A stretch of DNA of 64,000 bases from Xanthobacteraceae bacterium (lineage in GTDB: Bacteria > Pseudomonadota > Alphaproteobacteria > Rhizobiales > Xanthobacteraceae). A program made the translations under genes and the position numbers. How positions within the stretch are numbered: position 1 is the stretch's first letter; every line of letters begins with the position of its first letter. The DNA lies in assembly GCA_019746135.1 (NCBI GenBank), contig JAIESI010000112.1, positions 1 to 64,000 on the forward strand. The letters run 5' to 3'. Below, in pieces: positions 53,120-61,833 of this stretch. Under the pieces are notes generated by a model. The model was not told the DNA's origin. It did no database searches and saw nothing but the letters and a program-made list of their open reading frames with translations.

Positions 53120-53851
53120 TAGAGGCTCCGCCGCCAGTACGCGCCCATGCCGTCGATCGGCAGGATCGGCTCGACGATGCCGTGCCGCGCGCGAAACTCG
53201 TTCACCGCCTGGGCGCAGGGCGCCAGAAAACAATCGTCGACGATCAGAAATCCGCCCGGCTGCAGCTTGTGATAGAGCGCGGTCAGCGCCTGGATCGTCG
53301 ACTCGTACATGTCGCCGTCGACCCGGCAGACCGCGAGCTTGTCGATCGGCGCGAGATGCAGCGTGTCCTTGAACCAGCCTTCGAGGAACACCACACGGTC
53401 GTCGAGCAGCTGATAGCTCCGGAAGTTGTCCTCGACGTCCTGCCGCGACACCGCAAGCTGCGCGTAGGTGTGGTGCACGTCGCCGGTGTCGGCTGCGCAA
53501 TTCGCTGCGTCGGGCTTGGGCAGGCCCTGGAAGCTGTCGGCGACGAACACGCGGCGCGCGCGCTCGCCATAGGCCTCGATGATGCCCTTCATGAAGATGC
53601 AGGCGCCGCCGCGCCACACGCCGGTCTCGATGAAATCGCCCGGGCACCTCGTCGCGGATCACGGTCTCGCAGGCGCCGCGCAGGTTTCGCATCCGCGCGG
53701 TGCTGATCATGGTCTGCGCCAGCGCCGGCCAGTCGCGGCCGAGCGCGCGCAACGCCGGGTTATAGGCGTTGCCGGCCCAGGGGTCCTGCGGCGGGTCTTT
53801 GGTGAGCGTTCCGGTGAGAGATGCTTCGAGGAGGTTGAGATACTTGTTCAA
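53119..53851 (-). pseudogene. TylF-like macrocin O-methyltransferase, frameshifted
   Basis: The 5' part (53851 to about 53640) encodes LNKYLNLLEASLTGTLTKDP to ...VIRDEVPG. The 3' part in another frame (about 53640-53119) encodes ETGVWRGGACIFMKG, FVADSFQGLPKPD, CRVDGDMYEST, LQPGGFLIVDDC. Removing one G from the GGG near 53639-53643 restores a continuous TylF-like reading of about 243 residues (PG-D-F-I-E-T-G-V-W). So it is a pseudogene or a sequencing error. TylF-type enzymes methylate sugars, here probably in a surface glycan. Confidence 0.85.
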
Positions 53852-54185
53852 TCTCTATGGTGCCGAGCGCGACGCCTTCGTCGCGCGCGCGAAGATCATC
53901 CTGAACGTGCACTTCTACGACGCGCGCTTGTTCGAGATCGTCCGCGTGTCGTCTCTGCTGGCCAATCGCAAGTGCGTGGTGTCGGAGACCGGCTCGGACG
54001 CGGCGTTCGAAAATCAGTTCGGAGCCGGCATCGCCTTTGCGCCCTACGCGGCGCTCGCCGAAACCTGCGTGCGGCTCCTGCAAAACCCCGACTCTCGACG
54101 CGTTGTGGCAGAGGTCGGCTTCGAGCGTTTCAAGGCCATGCCGCAGACCGAATATCTGCAGCTCGCCCTCGCGACTTTGTCCTGA
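53847..54185 (+). pseudogene. C-terminal fragment of a glycosyltransferase
   Basis: About 112 residues beginning FNLYGAERDAFVARAKIILNVHFYDA and including RVSSLLANRKCVVSE, typical of the C-terminal part of glycosyltransferases of the rhamnan or GT4-like kind. No N-terminal half exists; the fragment starts exactly where the reverse TylF-like gene starts, indicating a rearrangement junction near 53847-53851. It ends with a normal stop at 54185. Confidence 0.75.
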
Positions 54186-54392
54186 CCTCGATCCACTAGC
54201 AGGAGACGTTCGGGACTTGTTCGTTCGGTTCTGGCCGGCGCAACAAACCGCACCGCCGAGAACTCGGCTTGGCACAGCGGAAAGCCTTCCTTTCCCATTT
54301 CCGGATCGCAGCTCCACGGCTTCCAATCTACAGATGAGTGACTTCCAATTATCATGCCTTATAGTCCCAACTGTCAGGGGCTCGGAAACGGC

Positions 54393-55613
54393 ATGTATCA
54401 GCGGTTCGTGGAGCACCGGGCGGAGGAAGCCCTTTCGGATACCCCAGTGGTATTGATCGTAGGCCCGCGTCGGGCCGGCAAGACCACACTGGTCCGAAAG
54501 ATGGGAGAAGCGGATCGAGCCTACGTCACGCTGGATGATCAGACTGTCGTCGATGCGGCCCAATCCGACCCGGCGGGTTTCATTCGTGGCCTGGATCGGG
54601 CCATCATCGATGAGATCCAGCGCGCGCCCGACCTGCTGCTGGCGATCAAGAAGACGGTGGACGAGGATTATCGCCCCGGCCGCTTTCTGCTGACCGGTTC
54701 TGCCAATGTGCTCACTTTGCCACGAATCGCCGACAGCTTGGCCGGGCGGATGGAAACCATCCGCCTGCTGCCGCTGGCTCAGGCTGAAATAAAGGCCCGG
54801 GCGCCGACCTTCCTGGAACGCTTGTTTGCGGGGAAGCTTCAGGGGGACCCGGAGGCGATCGTCGGCGATGGCCTTGTCCGGCGCGTGCTGCTCGGGGGCT
54901 TTCCCGAGGCGATCAGCCGTGAAAGCGAACGTCGGCGGCAGGACTGGGCGCGGTCCTATCTGACGTCGGTTCTGACGCGCGACCTGAGAGACATAGCCGA
55001 GATCGAGAAGCTGACGGAGCTCCCGAGATTCGTCCGACTCCTGGCTGAGCATTCGGGGCAGTTGGTCAACTACTCGCAGTTCGGCTCCAGCATCAACGTC
55101 AGCCATAAGACCGGACAGCGCTATGTCGCGTTACTGGAGCAGGTCTTCCTCGTCTCGACATTGCAGCCTTGGTACACGAATGCGTTGAAGCGGATCGCCA
55201 AGACGCCAAAGCTGCATTTTCTCGATTCCGGCCTCCTCGCCGCGGCTCGCGGACTGAGCTTCGATCGGGTAAAAGCGGACCGCGACGTTTTTGGCGCGGT
55301 TCTGGAAACCTTCGTGTTCTCCGAAGTCCTGAAGCTCATGACTGCATCCGACCTGCGACTGACGCCATATCATTTCCGCGACCAGCAGATGCACGAGGTG
55401 GACATCGTGCTGGAACGCGATGACGGCATGATCGTAGGGATCGAGGTCAAGGCAGCCGCGACGGTGAAGTCGGCCGATTTCGCAGGGCTCCGGACCCTCG
55501 CCGAGGCGTGCAAGGACCGCTTCGCCTATGGCGTCGTGCTCTATGACAGTACGGATATCGTGCCGTTCGGCGACAGGTTGGCGGCGGCGCCGTTGTCGTG
55601 TTTGTGGGGGTGA
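54393..55613 (+). CDS. AAA_14 ATPase with DUF4143 domain
   Basis: A 406-residue protein (ATG 54393; in-frame ATG 54354 is possible). Walker A LIVGPRRAGKTTL, Walker B RAIIDEIQRAPD, and a C-terminal DUF4143 domain (LARGLSFDRVKADRDVFGAVLETFVFSEVLK; MHEVDIVLERDDGMIVGIEVKAA), the last with PD-(D/E)xK-like positions. Such proteins are widespread in mobile and defence-associated regions; the role is not established. Its position in the decayed island fits horizontal acquisition. Confidence 0.88.
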   Translation: MYQRFVEHRAEEALSDTPVVLIVGPRRAGKTTLVRKMGEADRAYVTLDDQTVVDAAQSDPAGFIRGLDRAIIDEIQRAPDLLLAIKKTVDEDYRPGRFLLTGSANVLTLPRIADSLAGRMETIRLLPLAQAEIKARAPTFLERLFAGKLQGDPEAIVGDGLVRRVLLGGFPEAISRESERRRQDWARSYLTSVLTRDLRDIAEIEKLTELPRFVRLLAEHSGQLVNYSQFGSSINVSHKTGQRYVALLEQVFLVSTLQPWYTNALKRIAKTPKLHFLDSGLLAAARGLSFDRVKADRDVFGAVLETFVFSEVLKLMTASDLRLTPYHFRDQQMHEVDIVLERDDGMIVGIEVKAAATVKSADFAGLRTLAEACKDRFAYGVVLYDSTDIVPFGDRLAAAPLSCLWG

Positions 55614-55750
55614 GAGCTATGGGCCGACATGAAGACCTACATCGTATGAGGAGCTGGTCGGCAATCAAGCTGGACTCGGGGTGGCGCCGTCTGCCAAAGA
55701 CGCTTTTGCGCCGCAAGTCAACGGACTAATGAATCTGAACAGGATCGTGA

Positions 55751-56008
55751 TCGCTGCGGAATAAGAAATATTTCGAAACCGATGCCGAGTGCCTCGACAT
55801 CCACAACGGACTTATCCTGTCGGCGCTGTGGGACGCCGCATTCGACCGCGCACTCGTTACCTTCGATGACGACGGGACGCCACAATTCTCGCAAGGTCTT
55901 AGCGAGCAAGCGCGCGCGGAGCTCCGCTGGAATTCCCCGATTTCCCTGACTGACGAGCACCGCCGTCGTTTGGTTCGCCATCGAGAGCGAGCGCGAACCT
56001 TGCAATAG
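55751..56008 (+). pseudogene. HNH endonuclease C-terminal remnant
   Basis: An 85-codon stretch, NGLILSALWDAAFDRALVTF and DDDGTPQFSQGLSEQARAEL, closely matching the C-terminal end of HNH-signature endonucleases. There is no start codon: the frame is preceded by TGA at 55748-55750. The HNH motif itself is missing. It is a relic on the + strand, 200 bp before the structured element at 56206. Confidence 0.75.
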
Positions 56009-56591
56009 CGTGGGGCGTGTACATTGACGTCCGAGGCAGCTAACACGCCGCACCTCACGCCACGAGTGCAACTGCCCAATTTTGCGTGGGTTGACTCCGA
56101 AACCACAGGTGCTATTAGAGTTCTCGTTTTGTTCTCAAAAGGCCGCCGTCGATCGCGGCGTCCGAAGCGGGAGCAGAATGCGGTGCCCGACAACGGCATC
56201 GCGTTGGAGCGCCGGGAGGCGCCGGGCCCTACGTCACTGGGCCAGCGCGCCCGAAGCGGCAACCCCTGGTAACAGGGGACCTGCCGTGGCGCGCGGCGGA
56301 CCCCGGATTTGGGTTCGCCAACCGGCGGCGATCCGCCGGTGGCGCCTCCCGGCGCTCCATCGCCTCTTTCGAGAGGGACGGAAAAAAGGGAAGCGGGCCG
56401 GCCCGGGCGCCCGAGACCAAAACCAGGGATCGCGAACTCATGGCTGAATGCCAAACGAGAAGAATGCGGCGGCAGCGAACGCGTTTGTAGCAGTTCGGGT
56501 GGTGCGCTCCCTCCCCCCTGAAAGGGCCCTTAAAGGGGGCGGGTCGGGGTGGGGGTCCGGTTGTGCGCACCGACCTCCGATGGCCGCAGGG
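56009..56591. other. Non-coding region carrying a folded element
   Basis: 583 bp without a supported gene. 56206-56376 holds the putative structured RNA (separate entry). Downstream are GC-rich dyads (GGGCCGGCCCGGGCGCCC near 56395) and an AT-poor stretch with GGGCCCTTAAAGGG near 56523. ORFs across the region have no family resemblance. Confidence 0.6.
56206..56376 (+). ncRNA. Putative multi-helix structured RNA
   Basis: P1 is an 18-bp perfect stem (56206-56223 with 56341-56358). Inside are P2 (56225-56229/56239-56243), a long P3 (56245-56250/56289-56294 with CGGCA/TGCCG and CCCCTG/CAGGGG, loop GTAA), P4 (56295-56303/56311-56319 with one G-U pair) and P5 (56322-56328/56333-56339). P6 follows with loop TTCG (56363-56376). 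The loops are GNRA and UUCG and the G-U pair is allowed only when + is the RNA strand, so a + strand RNA is favoured. Family not identified; an HNH-associated (omega-type) RNA, riboswitch-like element or mobile-element end are possible. Confidence 0.5.
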
Positions 56592-57611
56592 TCAGCCCAT
56601 CACCGCGTCGGGCTTCTTCTCCGCCAGGAACCGCTCCGCCGTCATCGGCACGCCGTCGGGGCCCGCCACCACCGGCACATGGGCAAAGCTCGTCGCTTCC
56701 TCCACCCAGCTCTTTGGCGCCGGCAGCCCCCAGAGGTTGCTGTTGACGCCCGGCTGCACCGGACACGCCACCGGCTCGTCGTCGATGTCGATGATCTGGA
56801 TGCCGGGCAGGAGCAGCTCGGTGCGGTGGCCGTCCGGGTCGCGCAGGTAGGCATAGTAGGAGTGCTGGTGCCCGTGCCGTCCCGGCCCGTGCTCGAGCCG
56901 GTTCTTGAAGCCGAGATTGCCGGCCATGTCGCAGGCACGGACGATGTCGTTGAACGATTCCACCACGTAGCCGCCATGGTGGAAGCGCGGGCCCGTGCGC
57001 GTGAGGAACACGATGTCCCACGGATTGCCCTTGCGATGCAGGAACGTGCCGACGACCTTGCCGGCGCTCTCGACCACGATGTAGTCGGAGATGCGAAAGC
57101 CGAGGTCCATGTAGAACCTGGCATTCGCCATCACGTCCGGCACCAGCACCTGATAATGGTCCATCCGCAGCGCGGCGGCGCCCCGGTGCAGGTGCTTCTT
57201 GGTGTGCATGCGCGGCACCACGGGCATGGTCGCGCAAAGCTCGACCGGCGTGCCGGCCGGGTCGTTGAAATGCAGCGTCCGGCCCTGGTGCGGCACCTCG
57301 ACGAACCGGTACCGGATGCCGGTCTTGTCGAAATGCGCCGTGGCCTTGTCCAGGTCCTCGTCCATGAACACCCGGAAGCCTATGCGCTCGCACATCGGCT
57401 GGCCGTCGGTGCGCTTGAGCGTGAGGCTGTGATGGCAGCGCTCCTCGACGCCGCGCAGCCAGAGCGTGTCGGCGGTCTCGTCGGTGACGATCAGCCCGAT
57501 CACCTCGGTGTAGAAGTCGCGGCTTGCGGCGATGTCGCGCGCGGTGAACACCAGATGGCTCGCCCGCGTGATGTTGAACGGCGGGAAGAAGTTGGTTTTC
57601 GGCAGTTCCAC
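56592..57611 (-). CDS. VOC-family extradiol-type dioxygenase
   Basis: A 339-residue two-module VOC protein resembling catechol 2,3- and homoprotocatechuate 2,3-dioxygenases. First module ITRASHLVFTARDIAASRDFYTEVIGL with His19, second LRMDHYQVLVPDVMANARFYMDLGF with a His, and GHRTELLLPG with the Glu that completes the 2-His-1-Glu iron site. Extradiol cleavage of a catechol is inferred. It precedes REP pair D and a Bug receptor on the same strand, suggesting linked uptake and ring cleavage. Confidence 0.85.
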   Translation of the reverse strand: MELPKTNFFPPFNITRASHLVFTARDIAASRDFYTEVIGLIVTDETADTLWLRGVEERCHHSLTLKRTDGQPMCERIGFRVFMDEDLDKATAHFDKTGIRYRFVEVPHQGRTLHFNDPAGTPVELCATMPVVPRMHTKKHLHRGAAALRMDHYQVLVPDVMANARFYMDLGFRISDYIVVESAGKVVGTFLHRKGNPWDIVFLTRTGPRFHHGGYVVESFNDIVRACDMAGNLGFKNRLEHGPGRHGHQHSYYAYLRDPDGHRTELLLPGIQIIDIDDEPVACPVQPGVNSNLWGLPAPKSWVEEATSFAHVPVVAGPDGVPMTAERFLAEKKPDAVMG

Positions 57612-57628
57612 GTTGGCTCTCTCAGTTT

Positions 57629-57766
57629 GTCATCCCGGGGCGCGCCCATCAGCGCGTTGACGCGCGTCTTCGACGCGATATGGGCGCGAACCCGGGATCC
57701 AGTTCAGAAGGCATCCCTTGTTTGTCTGGATTCCGGGTTCACGCCTTCGGCGTGCCCCGGAATGAC
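57629..57766. repeat. REP-like inverted pair D
   Basis: Left REP 57629-57701 (GTCATCCCGGGGCG..., arms changed together to CCCGGGAT) and right REP 57727-57766 (TGGATTCCGGGTTC...CCCCGGAATGAC) separated by 25 bp. The left tip carries the 32-bp palindrome at 57651-57682. Base changes in both arms of the left copy keep the stem paired. Confidence 0.85.
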
Positions 57767-57773
57767 AACGGGA

Positions 57774-58769
57774 CTAGCTCTTGATCTGCACCCCGGTCTC
57801 GCGCACCACGTCGCCCCATTGCTTCAGCTCGCGGTCGATCATCGCGCCGTATTGCTCGGGCGCGAGCGCGCCCGGATCATACGACGCCTCGACCAGCCGG
57901 TCGCGGATCGTACCCGATGTGTTGAGCTTGACCATCTCGCGGTTCAGCGCACGCACGATCCTGTCCGGAGTTCCCACCGGCGCGAGCAGCCCGTTGGCGA
58001 CGTGCAGGTCGTCGAAGCCCTCGTAGCCGAGCTCCTTGAACGTCGGCACCTCCGGCGCCGAGCTCGAGCGCTTGGTGCCGGTCACCGCCAGCGCGATCAC
58101 CTTGCCGGCGTCGCGCACGCCCTTGGAGTTGCCGGGCGTGTCGAAGGTGAACTGCAGGGTGCCGGCCGCGGCGGCGAGAAGCTGCTGCGTCGTGCCGGGG
58201 TAGGGGATGTGCTGGCCGGTGACGCCGGTGCGCTTGAGCAGCACCTCGGTCACCAGATGTCCGCCGGTGCCGACGCCGGGCGAGCCCCAGTTGAGCTGGC
58301 CCGGCCGCGCCTTGGCGTAGTCGACGAACTCCTTCAGCGTCTTCACGCCGAGATCGGGGTTGACCACCAGCAGGAACGGGAAGGTGAACATCAGCGCGAT
58401 CGGCACGAAGTCGCGCTTCACGTTCACCGGCGAGCCGCTGATGACGAGCGGCGCCAGCACGATGTGGCTGTTGGAGGCGAGCAGCAGCGTCTGCCCGTCG
58501 GCCGCCGCGCGCGCCACCGTCATGCAGCCGACCGAACCCGAGCCGCCCGGCATGTTCTCCAGCACGAAGCTCTGGCCGAACGTGTCCTTGAGATGATCGG
58601 CGTAGAAGCGGAAGTTCTGTCCCGGGCCGCCGGTCGCGGTCGGCGAGATCACCCGCACCGCGCGCTGCGGCCAGCCGTCCACCGTCTGCTGCGCGAACGC
58701 GCCGCGCGCGCCCCATCCCATCAGTGCGGACGCGCCGAGCGCTCCGACGACCTGCCTGCGTGTCCGCAT
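57774..58769 (-). CDS. Bug/TctC-family substrate-binding protein (copy 5)
   Basis: A 331-residue receptor with an RR-type start (MRTRRQVVGALGASALMGWG), which could be a Tat signal. The ligand-loop motifs are divergent: VRVISPTATGGPGQNFRFYADHL, FVLENMPGGSGSVG, GQTLLLAS, but the fold pattern is clear. It is followed by the extradiol-type dioxygenase on the same strand and probably supplies its pathway (inference). No TctA/B nearby. Confidence 0.88.
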   Translation of the reverse strand: MRTRRQVVGALGASALMGWGARGAFAQQTVDGWPQRAVRVISPTATGGPGQNFRFYADHLKDTFGQSFVLENMPGGSGSVGCMTVARAAADGQTLLLASNSHIVLAPLVISGSPVNVKRDFVPIALMFTFPFLLVVNPDLGVKTLKEFVDYAKARPGQLNWGSPGVGTGGHLVTEVLLKRTGVTGQHIPYPGTTQQLLAAAAGTLQFTFDTPGNSKGVRDAGKVIALAVTGTKRSSSAPEVPTFKELGYEGFDDLHVANGLLAPVGTPDRIVRALNREMVKLNTSGTIRDRLVEASYDPGALAPEQYGAMIDRELKQWGDVVRETGVQIKS

Positions 58770-58885
58770 TGCTGTTCCTCCCGGATGGCGTTGTTGACGG
58801 CGCTTTTGCGCCTTGGGACAAAGGATGCATGATGTGACGACGCCCGATCAATACGGCGCGCCGCGTGCCGGGAGCGTGAAAACGA

Positions 58886-59917
58886 ATGGCTGAACGTCTT
58901 TTGCCGACAACCGTGGTGGGCAGCTACCCACAGCCGGACTGGCTGGTCGACCGCGCCTTGCTCAAGACCGGCGTGCCGCGGGTGCGGATGCATGAATTGT
59001 GGCGCGTGAAGGAGCCGTATCTGGGGGAGGCGCAGGACGACGCCACCGTGCTCGCGATCCGCGACATGGAGCGCGCCGGCATCGACATCGTCACCGACGG
59101 CGAGATGCGGCGCGAGAGCTACTCCAACCGCTTCGCCACCGCGCTCGACGGCATCGACAACGACAATCCCGCGGTGATCACCAACCGCGCCGGCCGCTCG
59201 GTCAGCGTGCCGCGCGTGGTCGGCCGGGTCAAACGCCGCGGCCCGGTCGAGGTCGAGGACATGAAGTTCTTGCGCAAGCACACGGCGCGCCAGGCGAAGA
59301 TCACCTTGCCCGGCCCGTTCACCATGGCGCAGCAGGCCAAGAACGAGTTCTACAAGGACCTGGACGAGATGGTGATGGACTTCGCCGCCGCGGTGAACGA
59401 GGAGGTGAAGGACCTCGAAGCCGCCGGTGCCGACGTGATCCAGCTCGACGATCCGTGGCTGCGCAACGATCCGGAGGCGGCGAAGCGCATCGCCGTGCGC
59501 GCGCTCAACCGTGCGCTCGAGGGCCTGAAGACCACGACCGTGGTGCACCTGTGCTTCGGCTATGCCGCGGTGATCGCGGGCCAGAAGCCGTCCGGCTATT
59601 CGTTTCTGCCGCAACTCGCCGATTGCGCGGCCGACCAGATTTCCATCGAAGCGGCGCAGCCCCGGCTCGATCTCGGCATGCTGAAGGACCTTTCGGGCAA
59701 GACCATCATGCTCGGCGTGATCGACCTTGGCGATCCCGCGGTCGAGACCGCGGAGGCGGTCGCGGGCCGTATCCGTGCCGCGCTCGAGCATGTCGATGCG
59801 AAAAAGCTCGTGGTCGCACCCGATTGCGGCATGAAGTATCTCGGCCGCGACACGGCGTTCGGCAAGTTGCAGGCCATGGTCCAGGGCGCAGAGAAGGTGC
59901 GAGGCGAGCTGAGCTGA
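58886..59917 (+). CDS. MetE/UROD-superfamily protein (methionine synthase II-like)
   Basis: A 343-residue protein corresponding to the C-terminal MetE domain. VGSYPQPDWL at the start, ITLPGPFTM, VHLCFGY and VAPDCGMKYL give the zinc-binding His, Cys and Cys positions. Stand-alone MetE-like proteins in catabolic loci act as methyltransferases of varied substrates, not always methionine synthesis. It is divergent from Bug copy 5 and precedes Bug copy 6. Confidence 0.85.
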   Translation: MAERLLPTTVVGSYPQPDWLVDRALLKTGVPRVRMHELWRVKEPYLGEAQDDATVLAIRDMERAGIDIVTDGEMRRESYSNRFATALDGIDNDNPAVITNRAGRSVSVPRVVGRVKRRGPVEVEDMKFLRKHTARQAKITLPGPFTMAQQAKNEFYKDLDEMVMDFAAAVNEEVKDLEAAGADVIQLDDPWLRNDPEAAKRIAVRALNRALEGLKTTTVVHLCFGYAAVIAGQKPSGYSFLPQLADCAADQISIEAAQPRLDLGMLKDLSGKTIMLGVIDLGDPAVETAEAVAGRIRAALEHVDAKKLVVAPDCGMKYLGRDTAFGKLQAMVQGAEKVRGELS

Positions 59918-59974
59918 GATAGGATCGGCGTCAGGGCCGGTTCAAAGGCCCGATGACGCTGGGGGCAATTTCCG

Positions 59975-60955
59975 ATGCGGTCACGATTGCGATTCCGGTC
60001 CAGCCTGCTCGCATTCGCTCTTGCCGCCTTGGTTGCGCCGCAAGCCGCGCCCGCCCAGTCCTTCCCCTCGCGTCAGGTCACGTTCGTCGTGCCCAATCTC
60101 GCCGGCGGCAGCTCGGATCTGATCGCGCGCGCGGTGGCCGCGCACTTGTCGAAGGTGTGGGGCCAGCCGGTGGTGATCGACAACAAGCCCGGCGCCTCCG
60201 AAATGATCGCGACCGAATTCCTCGCGCGCTCGGCGCCGGACGGCTACACCATCGCGATCCTGTCCAACGCCTTGTCGATCAACGAGACGCTGTCACCGGC
60301 GCGCCGCTACGACGCCAAACGCGACCTGTCGCCGGTCACCAAGCTTGCGGAACTGCCTTTCGCGCTGATCGTCGCGGCGCCATTGCCGGTCAGCACGCTC
60401 AAGGAATTCGTCGAATACGCCAAAACCAACACGACGAAGCTCAGCTACGGCCATGTCGGCGTCGGTGCGCCGCATTACCTGACGATGGAATGGTTCAAGC
60501 GCGAGGCGGGCATCGACCTGCTGGCCGTTCCTTATCGGAGCTCGCCGCCGGTCTATACCGGACTTCTCGGCGGCGAAATCCAGGTCACGGTCGGCGCGCT
60601 CGGCGGCGCCACGCAGCTCATCGAAGCGGGGAAGGTCAAAGCGCTCGTCGCGATGTCGAAGCGGAGACCCGTTTCGCAGCCGAACCTGCCGACGGTCTCG
60701 GAGTTCGGCTACAAGGAATTCGACCTGGTTCCGTGGATGGGCGTGTTCCTGCCGGCCAACGTTCCGGCCGATATCGTGCGCAAGCTCGAGGCCGATCTCC
60801 TCGACGCGGCGAAGAGCCCGGAGGTGCGCGACCAGCTGCTCAGGATCGGGCTCGAGCCGTCACCGGCCGGGGCCGGCGAGTTTGCCGATCTGGTGCAGCG
60901 CGACATCGGCAACTGGGCGAAGGTGATCCAGGACGTCGGTGTGAAGCCGCAGTAG
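59975..60955 (+). CDS. Bug/TctC-family substrate-binding protein (copy 6)
   Basis: A 326-residue receptor. Signal peptide MRSRLRFRSSLLAFALAALVA...APAQ, then FPSRQVTFVVPNLAGGSSDLIARAV, VVIDNKPGASEMIA and PDGYTIAIL. It follows the MetE-like gene by 57 bp on the same strand and is likely co-transcribed, which suggests uptake of a substrate for that enzyme (inference). Ligand unknown. Confidence 0.92.
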   Translation: MRSRLRFRSSLLAFALAALVAPQAAPAQSFPSRQVTFVVPNLAGGSSDLIARAVAAHLSKVWGQPVVIDNKPGASEMIATEFLARSAPDGYTIAILSNALSINETLSPARRYDAKRDLSPVTKLAELPFALIVAAPLPVSTLKEFVEYAKTNTTKLSYGHVGVGAPHYLTMEWFKREAGIDLLAVPYRSSPPVYTGLLGGEIQVTVGALGGATQLIEAGKVKALVAMSKRRPVSQPNLPTVSEFGYKEFDLVPWMGVFLPANVPADIVRKLEADLLDAAKSPEVRDQLLRIGLEPSPAGAGEFADLVQRDIGNWAKVIQDVGVKPQ

Positions 60956-60961
60956 GACGCA

Positions 60962-61201
60962 TCACCCGCCCAGGCTGTCCGGTTCCAGCAGCGCCCGGCT
61001 CGACAGCGCCGCCGAGGTGCGCGGATGCTTCGCGTGCAGCAGTTGCGCGAGACCGATCCTGATGTCTTCGCCGCTCGCGACCACCGCCTCCTCGAAGATG
61101 CGGTGCTGGAACTCGTGCGGGAGCTGGCCCCAGACCTTGAGGACGGCCGCGCCAAGCGCGCCCGAAAGCCTTTCCACGGTATCCGGCGAAAATCGATCCA
61201 T
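60962..61201 (-). CDS. Small helical protein, unknown function
   Basis: A 79-residue protein from ATG 61199-61201: MDRFSPDTVERLSGALGAAVLKVWGQLPHEFQHRIFEEAVV, then GEDIRIGLAQLLHAKHPRTSAAL. Regular helical periodicity and no signal peptide; no domain recognised. It converges on Bug copy 6 with only 6 bp between the stops. The longer open frame to 61324 is not favoured. Confidence 0.65.
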   Translation of the reverse strand: MDRFSPDTVERLSGALGAAVLKVWGQLPHEFQHRIFEEAVVASGEDIRIGLAQLLHAKHPRTSAALSSRALLEPDSLGG

Positions 61202-61313
61202 GAAACGCTCCTCTGGCAAGCAGGAGTTCACTCCCGGGCGCGGTTTCAACGCACCGGCAGGGGAATCGATCCCGGCATTGTAACGCAAGACGCCGCCGAA
61301 GTCGGCGACGGCG

Positions 61314-61487
61314 CTACGCCACATGACCCGGGTCGTCGTTCGGCGGGATCTGCTCGGCCTCCTGCTTGGTCAGCGGCGCGGGCGGCAACTCGGGCGAGCC
61401 TTTGACGCCGCCGAGCTTCTCGAGCGCCATCTGGTCCTCGGTTTTCCGTTCACCCCGCTGTCCCTTCGGCCTCAGGTCGCGAACCAT
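61314..61487 (-). CDS. Small charged protein, unknown function
   Basis: A 57-residue ORF from ATG 61485-61487 to TAG 61314-61316: basic N-terminus (MVRDLRPKGQRGERKTEDQM), then LEKLGGVKGSPELPPAPLTKQEAEQIPPNDDP. Highly polar, possibly disordered. It lies upstream of the helical 79-residue gene on the same strand. Support is codon usage and clean boundaries only. Confidence 0.5.
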   Translation of the reverse strand: MVRDLRPKGQRGERKTEDQMALEKLGGVKGSPELPPAPLTKQEAEQIPPNDDPGHVA

Positions 61488-61833
61488 GTCGGCGCTCCTG
61501 CTCTCGAAAACCGGATGAAACCCGCGCGCGCGATCGTGGCGCTGAGCAGCGATGGCTGCTGCGAGGCGTGATGCATCTCCGGATCGACGGCTTCGTTCGT
61601 TGTTGGTGGTCTCATGGAACTCTGCCGAATTTTAGACCCCATCCAGGTTTTCAGGCTGGATGGGGCCAAACCGGCGACTGTCCATTTCTGGATTTTTCCC
61701 GCCGTGCTCCGTCATTGCTGGCGGTGGCATCCGATCAACCAGCGGGCGGAGGCGGCGTTCCGCAAGGATCGCCGGTTTCAGAAAAATCGTTCGGCGGGCG
61801 CGCCAAACAGATTTCCGATCGCACGCGTTCGGC
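61488..61833. other. Intergenic region with a stem-loop
   Basis: 346 bp without a supported gene. A perfect 10-bp hairpin CCCCATCCAG / CTGGATGGGG (61637-61646, 61656-61665; 9-nt loop) is the only clear feature. Longer ORFs here read as shadows. Confidence 0.55.

Noticed and set aside
54393-55613. AAA_14/DUF4143 protein as part of a defence island
   Set aside because: No other defence genes (restriction, abortive infection, CBASS or similar) are around it; neighbours are decayed glycan and mobile remnants.
56448-58832. 794-codon forward ORF across the dioxygenase and Bug genes
   Set aside because: It reads through two well-supported reverse genes and the REP pair and shows no domain.
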